From: an uncultured beta proteobacterium
GTDB lineage: Bacteria; Pseudomonadota; Gammaproteobacteria; Burkholderiales; Burkholderiaceae_C
Reading direction: 5' to 3'
Assembly (NCBI GenBank): GCA_903897005.1
Contig: CAITZZ010000412.1
Location: 1 to 49,561 of the forward strand
DNA length: 49,561 bases
A model generated the notes under the pieces. It was given only the letters and a program-made list of their open reading frames with translations, had not been told where the DNA came from and ran no database searches. A program made the translations under genes and the position numbers. Positions 9,922 through 18,997 of the stretch are shown here, piece by piece. Every line of letters starts with the position of its first letter. The first letter of the stretch is position 1.

Positions 9922-10626
9922 TCAAACCGTACGCATCACCATCATTTCCTTGATTTTTCCAATTGCGCGGGTTGGATTGAGCCCCTTGGGACACACCTCC
10001 ACACAATTCATGATGGTGTGACAGCGGAACAGACGGTAGGGGTCTTCCAGGTTGTCCAGACGTTCGGCCGTCGCGTCGTCGCGGCTGTCAGCAAGAAAGC
10101 GGTAGGCCTGCAGGAGGCCGGCCGGGCCGACAAATTTGTCCGGATTCCACCAGAAGCTGGGACAGGCAGTGGAACAGCTGGCGCACAGGATGCACTCGTA
10201 CAGGCCGTTGAGCTCTTCGCGCTCCTGCGGGCTCTGCAAACGCTCCTTCTCGGGCGCCACGCTGCTGCTGATCAAGTAGGGTTTGATGGAGTCGTATTGC
10301 TTGAAGAACTGCGTCATATCGACGATCAGGTCCCGCACCACGGGCAGCCCAGGAAGTGGTTTGAGAACAATGGTGTCGGGCAGTGTGCGCATATTGGTCA
10401 GACAGGCCAGCCCGTTCTTGCCATTGATGTTCATCGCGTCGGATCCGCACACACCTTCGCGGCACGACTTGCGAAAACTGATGCTGGGGTCCTGTGCCTT
10501 TAGCTTCACCAGTGCGTCCAATAGCATGCGCTCGCTGCCGTCGAGTTCCACCTCAATGGTCTGCATATAGGGTTTTGCATCTGCATCGGGGTTGTAGCGG
10601 TAGATCTGAAAAATGCGTTTTGACAT
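9922..10626 (-). CDS. sdhB: succinate dehydrogenase iron-sulfur subunit
   Basis: SdhB carries electrons from the flavin of SdhA to quinone through [2Fe-2S], [4Fe-4S] and [3Fe-4S] clusters. From the ATG at 10626 (GAGGA 5 bases upstream) it is 234 aa. Cluster ligands are visible in order: SCREGVCGSDAMNI plus a later Cys (2Fe-2S), CILCASCSTACP (4Fe-4S) and CHTIMNCVEVCPKGLNP (3Fe-4S). The frame stays open 35 codons further upstream into sdhA but lacks family similarity there. It begins 11 bp after the sdhA stop. Confidence 0.98.
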   Translation of the reverse strand: MSKRIFQIYRYNPDADAKPYMQTIEVELDGSERMLLDALVKLKAQDPSISFRKSCREGVCGSDAMNINGKNGLACLTNMRTLPDTIVLKPLPGLPVVRDLIVDMTQFFKQYDSIKPYLISSSVAPEKERLQSPQEREELNGLYECILCASCSTACPSFWWNPDKFVGPAGLLQAYRFLADSRDDATAERLDNLEDPYRLFRCHTIMNCVEVCPKGLNPTRAIGKIKEMMVMRTV

Positions 10627-10637
10627 GCTTGTCCTCA

Positions 10638-12434
10638 TTAAAAGCTGCGTACGGTGAGCGGTACCGACTGCGCCGTCAGCGGCTTCATTTGAACGGGTTT
10701 GTAGGACAGGCGGTTGCCTTCGCGGTGCCAAAGCGTGTGCTTGTGCCAGTCGGCATCGTTGCGGCCGTTCGGGTGTTCCGGGCTGTCAGCGTAATCATTG
10801 ACTGAATGGGCACCGCGGCTTTCGTGCCGCGCAGCGGCCGAGACGATGGTGGCCTGCGCTGCTTCAATCAGGTTCTCGACTTCGAGCGCCTCAATCCGTG
10901 CTGTGTTAAAGATCTGCGACTTGTCTTTCAGATGAATGCCCTGGACGCGCTCGCGCAAGGCGGCGATCTTGGCCACGCCTTCGTCCATGCTCGCTTGTGT
11001 GCGGAACACGCCAGCGTGTTGTTGCATGGTGCTGCGGATATCGTTGGCCACGTCCTGTGAATACTCGCCACTGCCCGTGGCGTCCAGACGGGCCATGCGT
11101 GCCAGCGTCGCATCTGCAGCGTCCTGCGGCAAGGGCTTGTGAGCCCTGGTTTCCTTGTTGAACTCAACGATGTGATTGCCCGCCGCCCGACCAAACACCA
11201 GCAGATCAAGCAGGGAATTCGTGCCCAGCCGGTTCGCACCGTGGACACTGACACAAGCGCATTCTCCGACCGCGTAAAGGCCGTTGACAAGCTCGCTCTG
11301 GTTTGCGGCGTTTTGAGTGACCACCTGACCGTGAATATTGGTCGGAATGCCGCCCATCTGGTAATGGATCGTGGGCACGACCGGAATCGGCTCCCTGGTG
11401 ATGTCAACATTGGCAAAGTTATGGCCGATTTCGAACACGGAAGGCAGCCGTTTCATGATGGTCTGGGCGCCCAGGTGCGTCATGTCGAGGTTGATGTAGT
11501 CCTTGTTCGGGCCGCAGCCGCGACCTTCCTTGATCTCCTGATCCATGCAGCGTGATACGTAGTCCCGCGGTGCCAGGTCTTTATAGGCCGGCGCATAACG
11601 CTCCATGAATCGTTCGCCACTACCATTGCGCAAAATGGCGCCTTCGCCACGGCAGCCTTCGGTGAGTAGCACACCTGCTCCGTGCACGCCGGTCGGATGG
11701 AATTGCCAAAATTCCATGTCTTCCAGCGGGATGCCGGCGCGCGCGGCCATGCCCAGTCCGTCCCCGGTGTTGATGAAAGCGTTGGTCGAGGCGGCAAAGA
11801 TGCGGCCAGCCCCACCGGTGGCCAGCAGCGTGGTTTTCGATTCAAAGATGTGGATATCGCCGGTTTCCATTTCCAGCGCAGTCACGCCAATGACGTCGCC
11901 CGCCGCGTCACGAATCAGATCGAGCGCCAGCCATTCGACAAAGAAACTGGTCCTTTCCTTGACGTTTTGCTGGTACAGCGTATGCAGCATGGCATGGCCG
12001 GTTCGGTCGGCCGCGGCGCAGGCGCGCTGCACCGGTTTTTCGCCGTAGTTGGCAGTGTGGCCGCCGAAGGGGCGCTGGTAGATCGTGCCGTCGGGGTTGC
12101 GATCAAACGGCATGCCCATGTGCTCCAGGTCGTACACGACCTTCGGTGCCTCACGGCACATGTATTCGATGGCGTCCTGATCTCCGAGCCAGTCTGAGCC
12201 TTTGACCGTGTCGTAGAAGTGGTAGTGCCAATTGTCTTCCGACATATTGCCCAGGGAGGCACCGATGCCACCTTGCGCTGCGACCGTGTGGGATCGCGTT
12301 GGGAAGACTTTTGATAACACGGCGACTTTCAGACCGGCTCGAGACAGTTGTAGTGAGGCGCGCATGCCTGAGCCGCCGGCGCCGACGATGACGACGTCGA
12401 ATTGGCGTCGCGGAAGTTTGGATGTAACGGTCAT
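10638..12434 (-). CDS. sdhA: succinate dehydrogenase flavoprotein subunit
   Basis: SdhA oxidises succinate to fumarate at a covalently bound FAD. The 598-aa protein has an N-terminal dinucleotide-binding VVIVGAGGSGMRASLQL, the flavinylated His49 in RSHTVAAQGGIGAS, the HPTGVHGAGVL active-site segment, and the C-terminal GANRLGTNSLLDLLVFGRAAG block. FAD attachment is presumably assisted by the SdhE encoded two genes downstream. The gene lies in the order sdhC-sdhD-sdhA-sdhB. Confidence 0.99.
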   Translation of the reverse strand: MTVTSKLPRRQFDVVIVGAGGSGMRASLQLSRAGLKVAVLSKVFPTRSHTVAAQGGIGASLGNMSEDNWHYHFYDTVKGSDWLGDQDAIEYMCREAPKVVYDLEHMGMPFDRNPDGTIYQRPFGGHTANYGEKPVQRACAAADRTGHAMLHTLYQQNVKERTSFFVEWLALDLIRDAAGDVIGVTALEMETGDIHIFESKTTLLATGGAGRIFAASTNAFINTGDGLGMAARAGIPLEDMEFWQFHPTGVHGAGVLLTEGCRGEGAILRNGSGERFMERYAPAYKDLAPRDYVSRCMDQEIKEGRGCGPNKDYINLDMTHLGAQTIMKRLPSVFEIGHNFANVDITREPIPVVPTIHYQMGGIPTNIHGQVVTQNAANQSELVNGLYAVGECACVSVHGANRLGTNSLLDLLVFGRAAGNHIVEFNKETRAHKPLPQDAADATLARMARLDATGSGEYSQDVANDIRSTMQQHAGVFRTQASMDEGVAKIAALRERVQGIHLKDKSQIFNTARIEALEVENLIEAAQATIVSAAARHESRGAHSVNDYADSPEHPNGRNDADWHKHTLWHREGNRLSYKPVQMKPLTAQSVPLTVRSF

Positions 12435-12497
12435 GATGGGTTTGAAATGGATGTCAAAAGGGCAGTCGCTGCCGGGACGGCGTGACTTGGCAAAGAC

Positions 12498-12863
12498 TCA
12501 CTGGCGCCATAGCACCTGTATCGCCCATCCGCTGCAGGAAAGAAGCCAGACGATGGCAAATGCCTGCAGGAAGAGGCGCAGACCCACGGGCTTGATGTAA
12601 TCCATCCATATTTCGCGCATGCCGACCCAGGCGTGAAATGCGAGGGCGACGATGACGCTGAAGGTCAGGGCCTTCATCCATTGCGGTGAAAAGATGCCTG
12701 CCCACTGGTCGTAGCCGATCGGACCCTGACTGAATAGGATTTGGGCCAGAACCAGCAACGTAAAGAGGGCCATCAACGCTGCAGTCACGCGCTGGGCCAG
12801 CCAGTCGCGCAGGCCGTAATGTGCGCCTACCACGAGGCGTTTGGAGCCAAAATTGATCGACAT
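12498..12863 (-). CDS. sdhD: succinate dehydrogenase membrane anchor subunit SdhD
   Basis: SdhD anchors the catalytic dimer in the inner membrane and helps form the haem b and quinone sites. From the ATG at 12863 it is 121 aa (starting MSINFGSKRLVVGAHYG) with three predicted membrane helices. FHAWVGMREIWMDYIKP carries the likely haem-ligand His and the Tyr of the quinone pocket. An upstream frame extension into sdhC has no family support. The start is 10 bp after the sdhC stop. Confidence 0.94.
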   Translation of the reverse strand: MSINFGSKRLVVGAHYGLRDWLAQRVTAALMALFTLLVLAQILFSQGPIGYDQWAGIFSPQWMKALTFSVIVALAFHAWVGMREIWMDYIKPVGLRLFLQAFAIVWLLSCSGWAIQVLWRQ

Positions 12864-12873
12864 GATGATTTCC

Positions 12874-13320
12874 CTAGTAGATGCCAAACAGCTTTGCGCC
12901 CAGCACAACTGTCAGACCGACACTCATTGACATGACGATGAGCGCCGACGACTTGCCAAATTCCTTGCTGACGGCAGCGTGGCTGGCGTCCATCCAGAGG
13001 TGGCGCAGACCCGCGAGGAAGTGATGCAAATAGGCCCAGATCAGCGCCAGTGCCACTAGTTTCCAGATCAGGCCTGGCAAGCCCAGCATGCCGACATTGA
13101 AGGTCGACCTGAATTTCGCAAACGAAATTTCGGAAGAAATCGAGTTGTCGAACATCCAGATGATGAAGGGCAGCAGCAGGAACATCATCAGTCCGCTGGC
13201 ACGATGCATGCCGGACACGACCGCAGCGGGTGGCCATCGGTAGCCCGGCAGGTCCCTGAAAGCATGAATATTGCGAAATTCGGGTCGGCTTGTTGCTGTG
13301 CTTGGTGATAATTCAGACAT
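12874..13320 (-). CDS. sdhC: succinate dehydrogenase cytochrome b556 subunit
   Basis: SdhC is the cytochrome b subunit of complex II, holding haem b with SdhD and forming the ubiquinone site. The 148-aa protein has three membrane helices. The SGMHRASGLMM motif contains the conserved Ser and Arg of the quinone pocket, and the His-rich YLHHFLAGLRHLWMD contains the haem-ligand His. A clear AAGGA ribosome binding site precedes the ATG. It lies 93 bp downstream of the GntR gene and could share its transcript; I see no strong separate promoter in the gap. Confidence 0.95.
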   Translation of the reverse strand: MSELSPSTATSRPEFRNIHAFRDLPGYRWPPAAVVSGMHRASGLMMFLLLPFIIWMFDNSISSEISFAKFRSTFNVGMLGLPGLIWKLVALALIWAYLHHFLAGLRHLWMDASHAAVSKEFGKSSALIVMSMSVGLTVVLGAKLFGIY

Positions 13321-13413
13321 GTTTTATTTTCCTTGTTACGGGTAAGCGCTGCGCTGCAATCACCTGTCGTTTGCCTGGAAATTCTATGGCAGACACGCAA
13401 GCCCTTGGCACAC

Positions 13414-14205
13414 TCAGCTTAATCGGTTGTGATAGTAGTGAGTGTCAGTGCGATAGTAGCCGCGCCGCAGTTCCATTGGCACATCCTTGTAGGTGTAGGC
13501 AGTGCGTTCGACGCTTAGTAGCGGGGTGCCCTGAGCGATCTTCAGCAGTTCGGCCTGTCCTTGCGTGGCTGGTTCAGCCCGTATCTTTTCTTCCGCACGA
13601 ACCATGCGCATGTTGAATTCGGTCTCAAACAAGGCGTACATCGGACCCTGATAGTTCGTCAGCCGCTCGGCGGTCAGACCCTTGAAGGGAGCCGCCGGTA
13701 GCCAGATGTCTTCGAGAATGGCGGGCGTGCCAACAAAACTCAGGACACGGCGAGCCTGCAGCACGGCGTCGCCGGTGCGCAAGGCCAGTGCACGCGCGAT
13801 GTCTGCGCTGGCGCTGCTGCGACGGCATTGCACGATGTCTCGATGGGCCGGACCTTCACTGCCTGGATTGCCGCTGTTGGGTACCAGTTTCAGAAAGCGA
13901 AACTGCACTTGCTGCTCTGCATGGGTGGCGACAAACGTTCCTTTTCCCTGCCGCCGCACCAGCAAATGTTCAGCCGCCAGATCGTCAATGGCCTTTCGGA
14001 CCGTTCCCTGACTGACACGAAAGCGTATTGCCAGGTCCATTTCGCTGGGAATGGCCTCTCCTGGTTTCCATTCTCCAAGACGCAGGCTGTTGAGTATCAT
14101 GCCCTTGATTTGCTGGTAAAGCGGGCTGAAAGACGGTGTTATGGAGGGCCCGTTGTCGTTTGCGGCGGGGCTCGTGTCGCTGGTTGGGAGCTGAGATGTG
14201 ATCAT
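13414..14205 (-). CDS. GntR-family (HutC/UTRA) transcriptional regulator
   Basis: This 263-aa protein has an N-terminal winged helix-turn-helix (about residues 27-95: PLYQQIKGMI, then FRVSQGTVRKAIDDL and the wing RRQGKGTFVA) and a C-terminal UTRA ligand-binding domain (about 115-255), which defines the HutC subfamily. The effector is unknown; UTRA domains bind small metabolites. It lies between sdhC (same strand) and mdh (divergent), with a palindromic operator candidate in the divergent gap. I infer control of the flanking TCA genes and of itself. Confidence 0.9.
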   Translation of the reverse strand: MITSQLPTSDTSPAANDNGPSITPSFSPLYQQIKGMILNSLRLGEWKPGEAIPSEMDLAIRFRVSQGTVRKAIDDLAAEHLLVRRQGKGTFVATHAEQQVQFRFLKLVPNSGNPGSEGPAHRDIVQCRRSSASADIARALALRTGDAVLQARRVLSFVGTPAILEDIWLPAAPFKGLTAERLTNYQGPMYALFETEFNMRMVRAEEKIRAEPATQGQAELLKIAQGTPLLSVERTAYTYKDVPMELRRGYYRTDTHYYHNRLS

Positions 14206-14240
14206 GCGTGTGCAACCTCATTTGGCTTGGTGCGTTTGAG

Positions 14241-14270
14241 TCTGATCTTATCTTATATAAGACATAAGAC
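14241..14270. promoter_or_regulatory. candidate GntR operator in the GntR/mdh divergent region
   Basis: A perfect 12-bp palindrome, TCTTATATAAGA (14251-14262), is flanked by further half-sites: TCTTA at 14246-14250 directly before it and TAAGA at 14265-14269 after it. The cluster is AT-rich and may overlap promoter elements in one or both directions. Symmetric sites of this size are typical of dimeric GntR repressors. I saw no second copy upstream of sdhC or acnB. Binding by the adjacent regulator is inference. Confidence 0.6.
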
Positions 14271-14381
14271 AAATTTCGAGTTTGGGACTTTCCAGAGTAA
14301 ACTAGCATCGCATTCTGTGGGGTTCAGCATCCCGTTTGAGCTACCCGGAACCCGGTTTCACAACAACTCTGGAGTCTCGCC

Positions 14382-15371
14382 ATGAGCAAAAAGCCCGTCC
14401 GCGTCGCCGTTACCGGCGCAGCAGGTCAAATAGGTTACGCCATCCTGTTCCGCATCGCCTCTGGCGAGATGCTGGGCAAGGACCAACCCGTCATTCTTCA
14501 ACTGCTGGAGGTTCCTTTGGAGAAGCCCCAGCAGGCTTTGCAGGGTGTGATGATGGAACTGCAGGATTGTGCGTTTCCCTTGTTGGTCGGGATGCAGGCG
14601 CATTCGGATCCAATGACGGCGTTCAAAGATGCTGATTACGCTCTGTTGATTGGTTCGCGGCCCCGGGGCCCCGGTATGGAGCGCGCCGAATTGCTGGCCG
14701 TCAATGGCGCAATTTTCACGGAGCAGGGAAAGGCCCTGAATGCGGTAGCGAGTCGCGACGTCAAGGTTCTGGTGGTTGGTAACCCGGCCAATACGAATGC
14801 TTATATCGCGATGAAGAGTGCGCCTGATCTGCCGAGCAAGAACTTCACCGCCATGCTTCGGTTGGACCACAACCGCGCTCTGAGTCAGCTGGCTTCCAAG
14901 ACGGGCAAGGCGGTGGCGGACATAGAGAAAATGGCAGTTTGGGGTAACCATTCGCCGACCATGTACGCTGACTATCGCTTCGCCACCATCAATGGCGCCA
15001 GCGTCAAGGAAATGATCAATGATCAGGACTGGAATGCCAACACCTTCTTGCCGACCGTCGGCAAGCGCGGCGCTGCCATCATTGCCGCGCGCGGCGTTTC
15101 GTCGGCGGCTTCTGCTGCCAATGCCGCCATTGATCACATGCGTGACTGGGTACTCGGCAGCAATGGCCGGTGGGTCACCATGGGTATCCCGTCGGATGGC
15201 CAGTATGGGATCCCCAAGGATACGATGTTTGGTTTTGCCGTGACGTGCTCGGGCGGCGAGTACAAAGTGGTTGAGGGCTTGCCAATTGACGCGTTCAGCC
15301 AGGAATGCATCAACAAGACGCTCAAGGAACTGCAAGACGAGCAAGCGGGTGTTGCTCATCTGGTCGGCTAA
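14382..15371 (+). CDS. mdh: malate dehydrogenase
   Basis: Mdh interconverts malate and oxaloacetate with NAD+. The 329-aa protein has the N-terminal nucleotide-binding [16 protein letters not shown], the substrate loop [10 protein letters not shown], Asp162 and Arg165 in LDHNRA, and catalytic His190 in [11 protein letters not shown]. It belongs to the cytosolic-type MDH group found in many betaproteobacteria. GGAG lies 8 bases before the ATG. It is divergent from the GntR gene and followed by its own terminator, so it is probably transcribed alone. Confidence 0.98.
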   Translation: MSKKPVRVAVTGAAGQIGYAILFRIASGEMLGKDQPVILQLLEVPLEKPQQALQGVMMELQDCAFPLLVGMQAHSDPMTAFKDADYALLIGSRPRGPGMERAELLAVNGAIFTEQGKALNAVASRDVKVLVVGNPANTNAYIAMKSAPDLPSKNFTAMLRLDHNRALSQLASKTGKAVADIEKMAVWGNHSPTMYADYRFATINGASVKEMINDQDWNANTFLPTVGKRGAAIIAARGVSSAASAANAAIDHMRDWVLGSNGRWVTMGIPSDGQYGIPKDTMFGFAVTCSGGEYKVVEGLPIDAFSQECINKTLKELQDEQAGVAHLVG

Positions 15372-15394
15372 TACGATTTGTCAGGTACTACTGT

Positions 15395-15434
15395 CGCGCA
15401 GCCGGCTTTGACGCCAGCTGTGCGATATTTTTTG
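15395..15434 (+). terminator. rho-independent terminator after mdh
   Basis: The outer stem CGCGCAGC (15395-15402) pairs with GCTGTGCG (15417-15424) with one G-U pair. An inner stem GGC/GCC lies inside it, and ATATTTTTT follows. It begins 23 bp past the mdh stop. Confidence 0.75.
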
Positions 15435-15511
15435 GCGCGGCGTGCGGTTGATGGGGGCGCAATTCTGGCCCCTCGCATCGCCCATCAACTCAATCGGTTC
15501 TGGGGGATGCC

Positions 15512-16066
15512 ATGAAGTCTGTTTTGTTCCTCGCCCTGGCGATGGCAGTGCCCGCGCTGGCCTTGTCTCAGGTCGGCGCGTCTGTTCCTGCACAGACCAA
15601 GGCGGTGGCCGCAACGCCCAAGCTGACACCTGGCGTGCGTCGCTCTGCACTCAAGGCAGTGGAAGAAGTGACGCCGATTGACGATGATGTTCAGTTGAAT
15701 TTGACTGCGGAAGAACTTGAACTGGCGAAACTGGTCTATGTTGGCGTGATTCCCTGCGAATTGGGGGCATCCGTCACGATCACGCCCAGTGAAAAAAGAC
15801 CTGGTGTTTTTTGGGTTCGGACCAAGAATATGACTTTTCGCATGCATCCGGTGAGCAGCCGGACCGGTGCCATCCGTCTTGAAGATCCCAAAGCCGGGGC
15901 GATGTGGCTGCAGTTGGGCAATAAGTCCATGCTGATGAGCCAAAAATTGGGTCAGCGTCTGGCCGACGAATGTCTCAGTCCGAATCAGGCTGTGGTGGCT
16001 GAAAATTTGAAGAAGAATCCGGTACCCAGCATTCTTGATGCACCCAAGGTGGCTCCCACCAAATAG
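15512..16066 (+). CDS. exported protein of unknown function
   Basis: I do not recognise a characterised family. The 184-aa product starts with a typical signal peptide (about residues 1-22, cleavage near ALALSQ), followed by a short Ala/Thr/Pro-rich stretch and then a compact domain (about 60-155). It has just two cysteines in the mature part (Cys82 in VIPCELG and Cys154 in DECLSP), which could form a periplasmic disulfide. The C-terminus is a Pro/Lys-rich tail. A strong GGGGGA site precedes the ATG. It lies between mdh and acnB, 62 bp upstream of acnB. Export is well supported; function is open. Confidence 0.8.
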   Translation: MKSVLFLALAMAVPALALSQVGASVPAQTKAVAATPKLTPGVRRSALKAVEEVTPIDDDVQLNLTAEELELAKLVYVGVIPCELGASVTITPSEKRPGVFWVRTKNMTFRMHPVSSRTGAIRLEDPKAGAMWLQLGNKSMLMSQKLGQRLADECLSPNQAVVAENLKKNPVPSILDAPKVAPTK

Positions 16067-16128
16067 TTGGAAGATTGGCCCTGCTCGTGGGTGCCACACT
16101 GTTTTATTGATCTTGATAAGGAGTAATC

Positions 16129-18726
16129 ATGTTGCAGAACTATCGCGTTCACGTCGCTGAGCGTGCAGCCCTCGGCATTCCGGCGTTACCCCTGTCCGCC
16201 AGGCAGACAGGTGAACTGATTGAGTTGTTGAAGAGTCCAGCGCCGGGTGAAGAAGCGACTTTGCTCGATTTGATTACGCATCGCGTACCAGCGGGTGTTG
16301 ATGATGCCGCCAAAGTGAAGGCGAGCTATCTTGCCGCTGTGGCACATGGCTCTGAAAAGTGTTCGCTGATCTCGCGCGAGAAGGCAACACAGTTGCTCGG
16401 GACCATGCTGGGTGGGTACAACATCAGCCCTTTGGTCGATTTGCTCGATGATTCGACAGTGGGAACCGTTGCGGCAGAAGGTTTGAAGAAGACACTGCTG
16501 ATGTTCGATCAATTTCACGATGTCCAGGAAAAGGCAGAAAAAGGCAATGCGAACGCCAAGGCTGTCCTGCGCAGTTGGGCGGACGCTGAGTGGTTCACCT
16601 CTCGCCCCGAAGTTGCGAAGTCAATTACTCTGACCGTTTTCAAGGTAGAGGGTGAGATCAATACGGACGATTTGTCACCAGCACCGGATGCATTCAGTCG
16701 CCCCGACATTCCCTTGCACGCTTTGGCCATGCACAAAAATGCGCGACCTGGCATCGTGCCCGAAGAAGACGGCAAACGTGGTCCGGTCAAGTTTATCGAT
16801 GATCTCAAAGCCAAGGGAAATTTGGTGGCTTACGTCGGCGATGTGGTGGGTACAGGCTCCTCCCGCAAGTCTGCTACCAACTCCGTGCTGTGGTTCACTG
16901 GCGAGGACATTCCGTTCGTTCCGAACAAGCGTTTTGGCGGAGTCTGTCTCGGTTCAAAAATTGCGCCGATTTTTTATAACACCATGGAAGATTCTGGCGC
17001 GCTGCCGATTGAACTCGATGTCAGTCAGATGAATATGGGCGATGTTGTCGAACTTCGACCTTATGAGGGCAAGGCGCTCAAAGGCGGCAAGGTGATCGCT
17101 GAATTCAAGGTCAAGAGTGATGTCTTGTTCGACGAGGTGCGTGCGGGTGGTCGCATTCCCCTGATCGTTGGCCGGGGACTTACGGCCAAGGCGCGCGAGG
17201 CGCTGGGCCTGCCCGCAAGTACCCTGTTCCGACTGCCTCAGAACCCGGCAGACACTGGTAAAGGATTCACGCTGGCTCAAAAAATGGTTGGTCGTGCCTG
17301 CGGCCTGCCAGAAGGCAAGGGCGTGCGGCCTGGCACCTATTGTGAGCCGAGGATGACCAGCGTCGGCTCGCAAGACACGACCGGCCCCATGACCCGCGAC
17401 GAACTGAAGGATCTGGCCTGTCTGGGTTTCAGTGCGGACCTGGTCATGCAATCGTTTTGTCATACGGCCGCCTACCCGAAGCCGGTGGATGTCAAGATGC
17501 ATCACGAACTGCCGGAATTCATGAGTACACGTGGCGGTGTTCCCTTGCGCCCGGGTGACGGCATCATCCACAGCTGGCTGAATCGCATGCTGTTGCCTGA
17601 CACGGTAGGAACGGGCGGTGACAGCCACACCCGATTTCCCATCGGCATCAGTTTCCCGGCAGGTTCTGGTTTGGTGGCCTTCGGTGCTGCTACCGGCGTG
17701 ATGCCGCTTGACATGCCCGAGAGTGTGCTGGTGCGGTTCAAGGGAACCATGCAGAGCGGCATCACGCTACGCGATCTGGTCAACGCGATTCCGCTTTACG
17801 CCATCAAGGCTGGCCTGCTGACCGTTGCCAAACAGGGTAAGAAAAATATTTTTTCGGGCCGTATTCTTGAGATTGAAGGTCTGCCCAATTTGAAGGTAGA
17901 GCAGGCATTTGAGCTCAGTGATGCATCGGCCGAACGCAGCGCCGGTGGCTGCACCGTGCATCTGAACAAAGAGCCCATCATCGAGTACATCACAAGCAAC
18001 ATCACGATGCTGAAATGGATGATTGCCTCAGGTTATTCGGATGTACGTACCCTGAACCGGCGTATCAAGGCCATGCAAAGCTGGCTGCAGGATCCGCAGT
18101 TGCTCAAGGGCGATGCGGACGCCGAGTATGCCGCCGTCATTGAAATCGACTTGGCTGATATTCATGAACCGATCGTCGCTTGCCCGAATGATCCAGACGA
18201 TGTCAAGACATTGTCCGAAGTGGCTGGCGCCAAGATTGATGAGGTCTTTATTGGTTCCTGCATGACCAACATCGGTCATTTCCGGGCCGCCAGCAAATTG
18301 CTGGAGAACAAGCGCGATATTCCTGTGAAACTGTGGATGGCTCCTCCGACAAAAATGGATGCCAAGCAGTTGACCGAGGAGGGGCATTACGGCGTTCTTG
18401 GCTCTGCTGGCGCTCGCATGGAAATGCCGGGCTGCAGTTTGTGCATGGGCAACCAGGCGCAGGTGCGCGAGGGCGCGACCGTGTTCTCCACTTCCACCCG
18501 CAACTTCCCGAATCGATTGGGAAAGAACAGCTATGTCTATCTTGGCAGCGCCGAGTTGGCTGCCATCTGCTCCAAACTCGGGCGCATTCCGAGCAAAGCG
18601 GAGTACATGGCTGACATGAGCGTATTGACAACTGCCAGTGACAAGGTCTATCAGTACCTGAATTTCGACAAGGTCAAGGATTACACCGATGCCGCGAACA
18701 GTGTCAAGGACGATGCAACGGTTTAG
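16129..18726 (+). CDS. acnB: bifunctional aconitate hydratase 2 / 2-methylisocitrate dehydratase
   Basis: AcnB isomerises citrate to isocitrate through cis-aconitate on a [4Fe-4S] cluster and can also act in the methylcitrate route. The 865-aa protein has the AcnB-specific order: N-terminal HEAT-like domain, swivel domain (about 160-370), then the catalytic domains. Cluster ligands are Cys711 ([11 protein letters not shown]), Cys769 and Cys772 (GCSLC). AAGGAG precedes the ATG. It ends the plus-strand half of the TCA island and is followed by a clear terminator. Confidence 0.98.
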   Translation: MLQNYRVHVAERAALGIPALPLSARQTGELIELLKSPAPGEEATLLDLITHRVPAGVDDAAKVKASYLAAVAHGSEKCSLISREKATQLLGTMLGGYNISPLVDLLDDSTVGTVAAEGLKKTLLMFDQFHDVQEKAEKGNANAKAVLRSWADAEWFTSRPEVAKSITLTVFKVEGEINTDDLSPAPDAFSRPDIPLHALAMHKNARPGIVPEEDGKRGPVKFIDDLKAKGNLVAYVGDVVGTGSSRKSATNSVLWFTGEDIPFVPNKRFGGVCLGSKIAPIFYNTMEDSGALPIELDVSQMNMGDVVELRPYEGKALKGGKVIAEFKVKSDVLFDEVRAGGRIPLIVGRGLTAKAREALGLPASTLFRLPQNPADTGKGFTLAQKMVGRACGLPEGKGVRPGTYCEPRMTSVGSQDTTGPMTRDELKDLACLGFSADLVMQSFCHTAAYPKPVDVKMHHELPEFMSTRGGVPLRPGDGIIHSWLNRMLLPDTVGTGGDSHTRFPIGISFPAGSGLVAFGAATGVMPLDMPESVLVRFKGTMQSGITLRDLVNAIPLYAIKAGLLTVAKQGKKNIFSGRILEIEGLPNLKVEQAFELSDASAERSAGGCTVHLNKEPIIEYITSNITMLKWMIASGYSDVRTLNRRIKAMQSWLQDPQLLKGDADAEYAAVIEIDLADIHEPIVACPNDPDDVKTLSEVAGAKIDEVFIGSCMTNIGHFRAASKLLENKRDIPVKLWMAPPTKMDAKQLTEEGHYGVLGSAGARMEMPGCSLCMGNQAQVREGATVFSTSTRNFPNRLGKNSYVYLGSAELAAICSKLGRIPSKAEYMADMSVLTTASDKVYQYLNFDKVKDYTDAANSVKDDATV

Positions 18727-18771
18727 TCTGTAGCCGACGTCCCCGATCGATTCGGGACGGATGTTTAAGGG

Positions 18772-18803
18772 ATGCCCCACAACATTTCTTGTGGGGCATT
18801 TTC
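18772..18803 (+). terminator. rho-independent terminator after acnB
   Basis: An 11-bp perfect stem (ATGCCCCACAA at 18772-18782, TTGTGGGGCAT at 18789-18799) with a 6-nt loop CATTTC is followed by TTTTC. It closes the acnB transcript 45 bp after its stop. Confidence 0.9.
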
Positions 18804-18948
18804 ATTGTTGCTTTGCGCTATCGCAAGGAATCCTCTAAATTGGACTACGTTTGGGCGGCTTTGTGCATGGCTGGCGCGGTGGATTTTATTTTTCGAACAG
18901 CTTGATTCCTCGGGGTCATATTTGGAGGTCAGGCGGTTAAACTTCGCG

Positions 18949-18980
18949 CAGTCACAAAGTCGTCAAAAGTTTGACATATT
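18949..18980 (+). promoter_or_regulatory. Pho-box-like site before the DUF47-pit pair
   Basis: CAGTCACAAAGTCGTCAA (18949-18966) matches the E. coli phoA Pho box (recalled from memory) at 14 of 18 positions, including the 11-bp spacing of its two GTCA cores. A CATATT -10-like hexamer follows at 18975-18980. The ATG at 18998 is very close, so a promoter here would leave almost no leader. PhoB control is therefore only a suggestion. Confidence 0.4.
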
Positions 18981-18997
18981 CCCTTCAGGAGTCAGCC

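Noticed and set aside
18914-18932. Two GGTCA copies as an alternative Pho box
   Set aside because: Their period is about 13 bp instead of 11, so they do not fit PhoB spacing; the site at 18949-18966 fits better.
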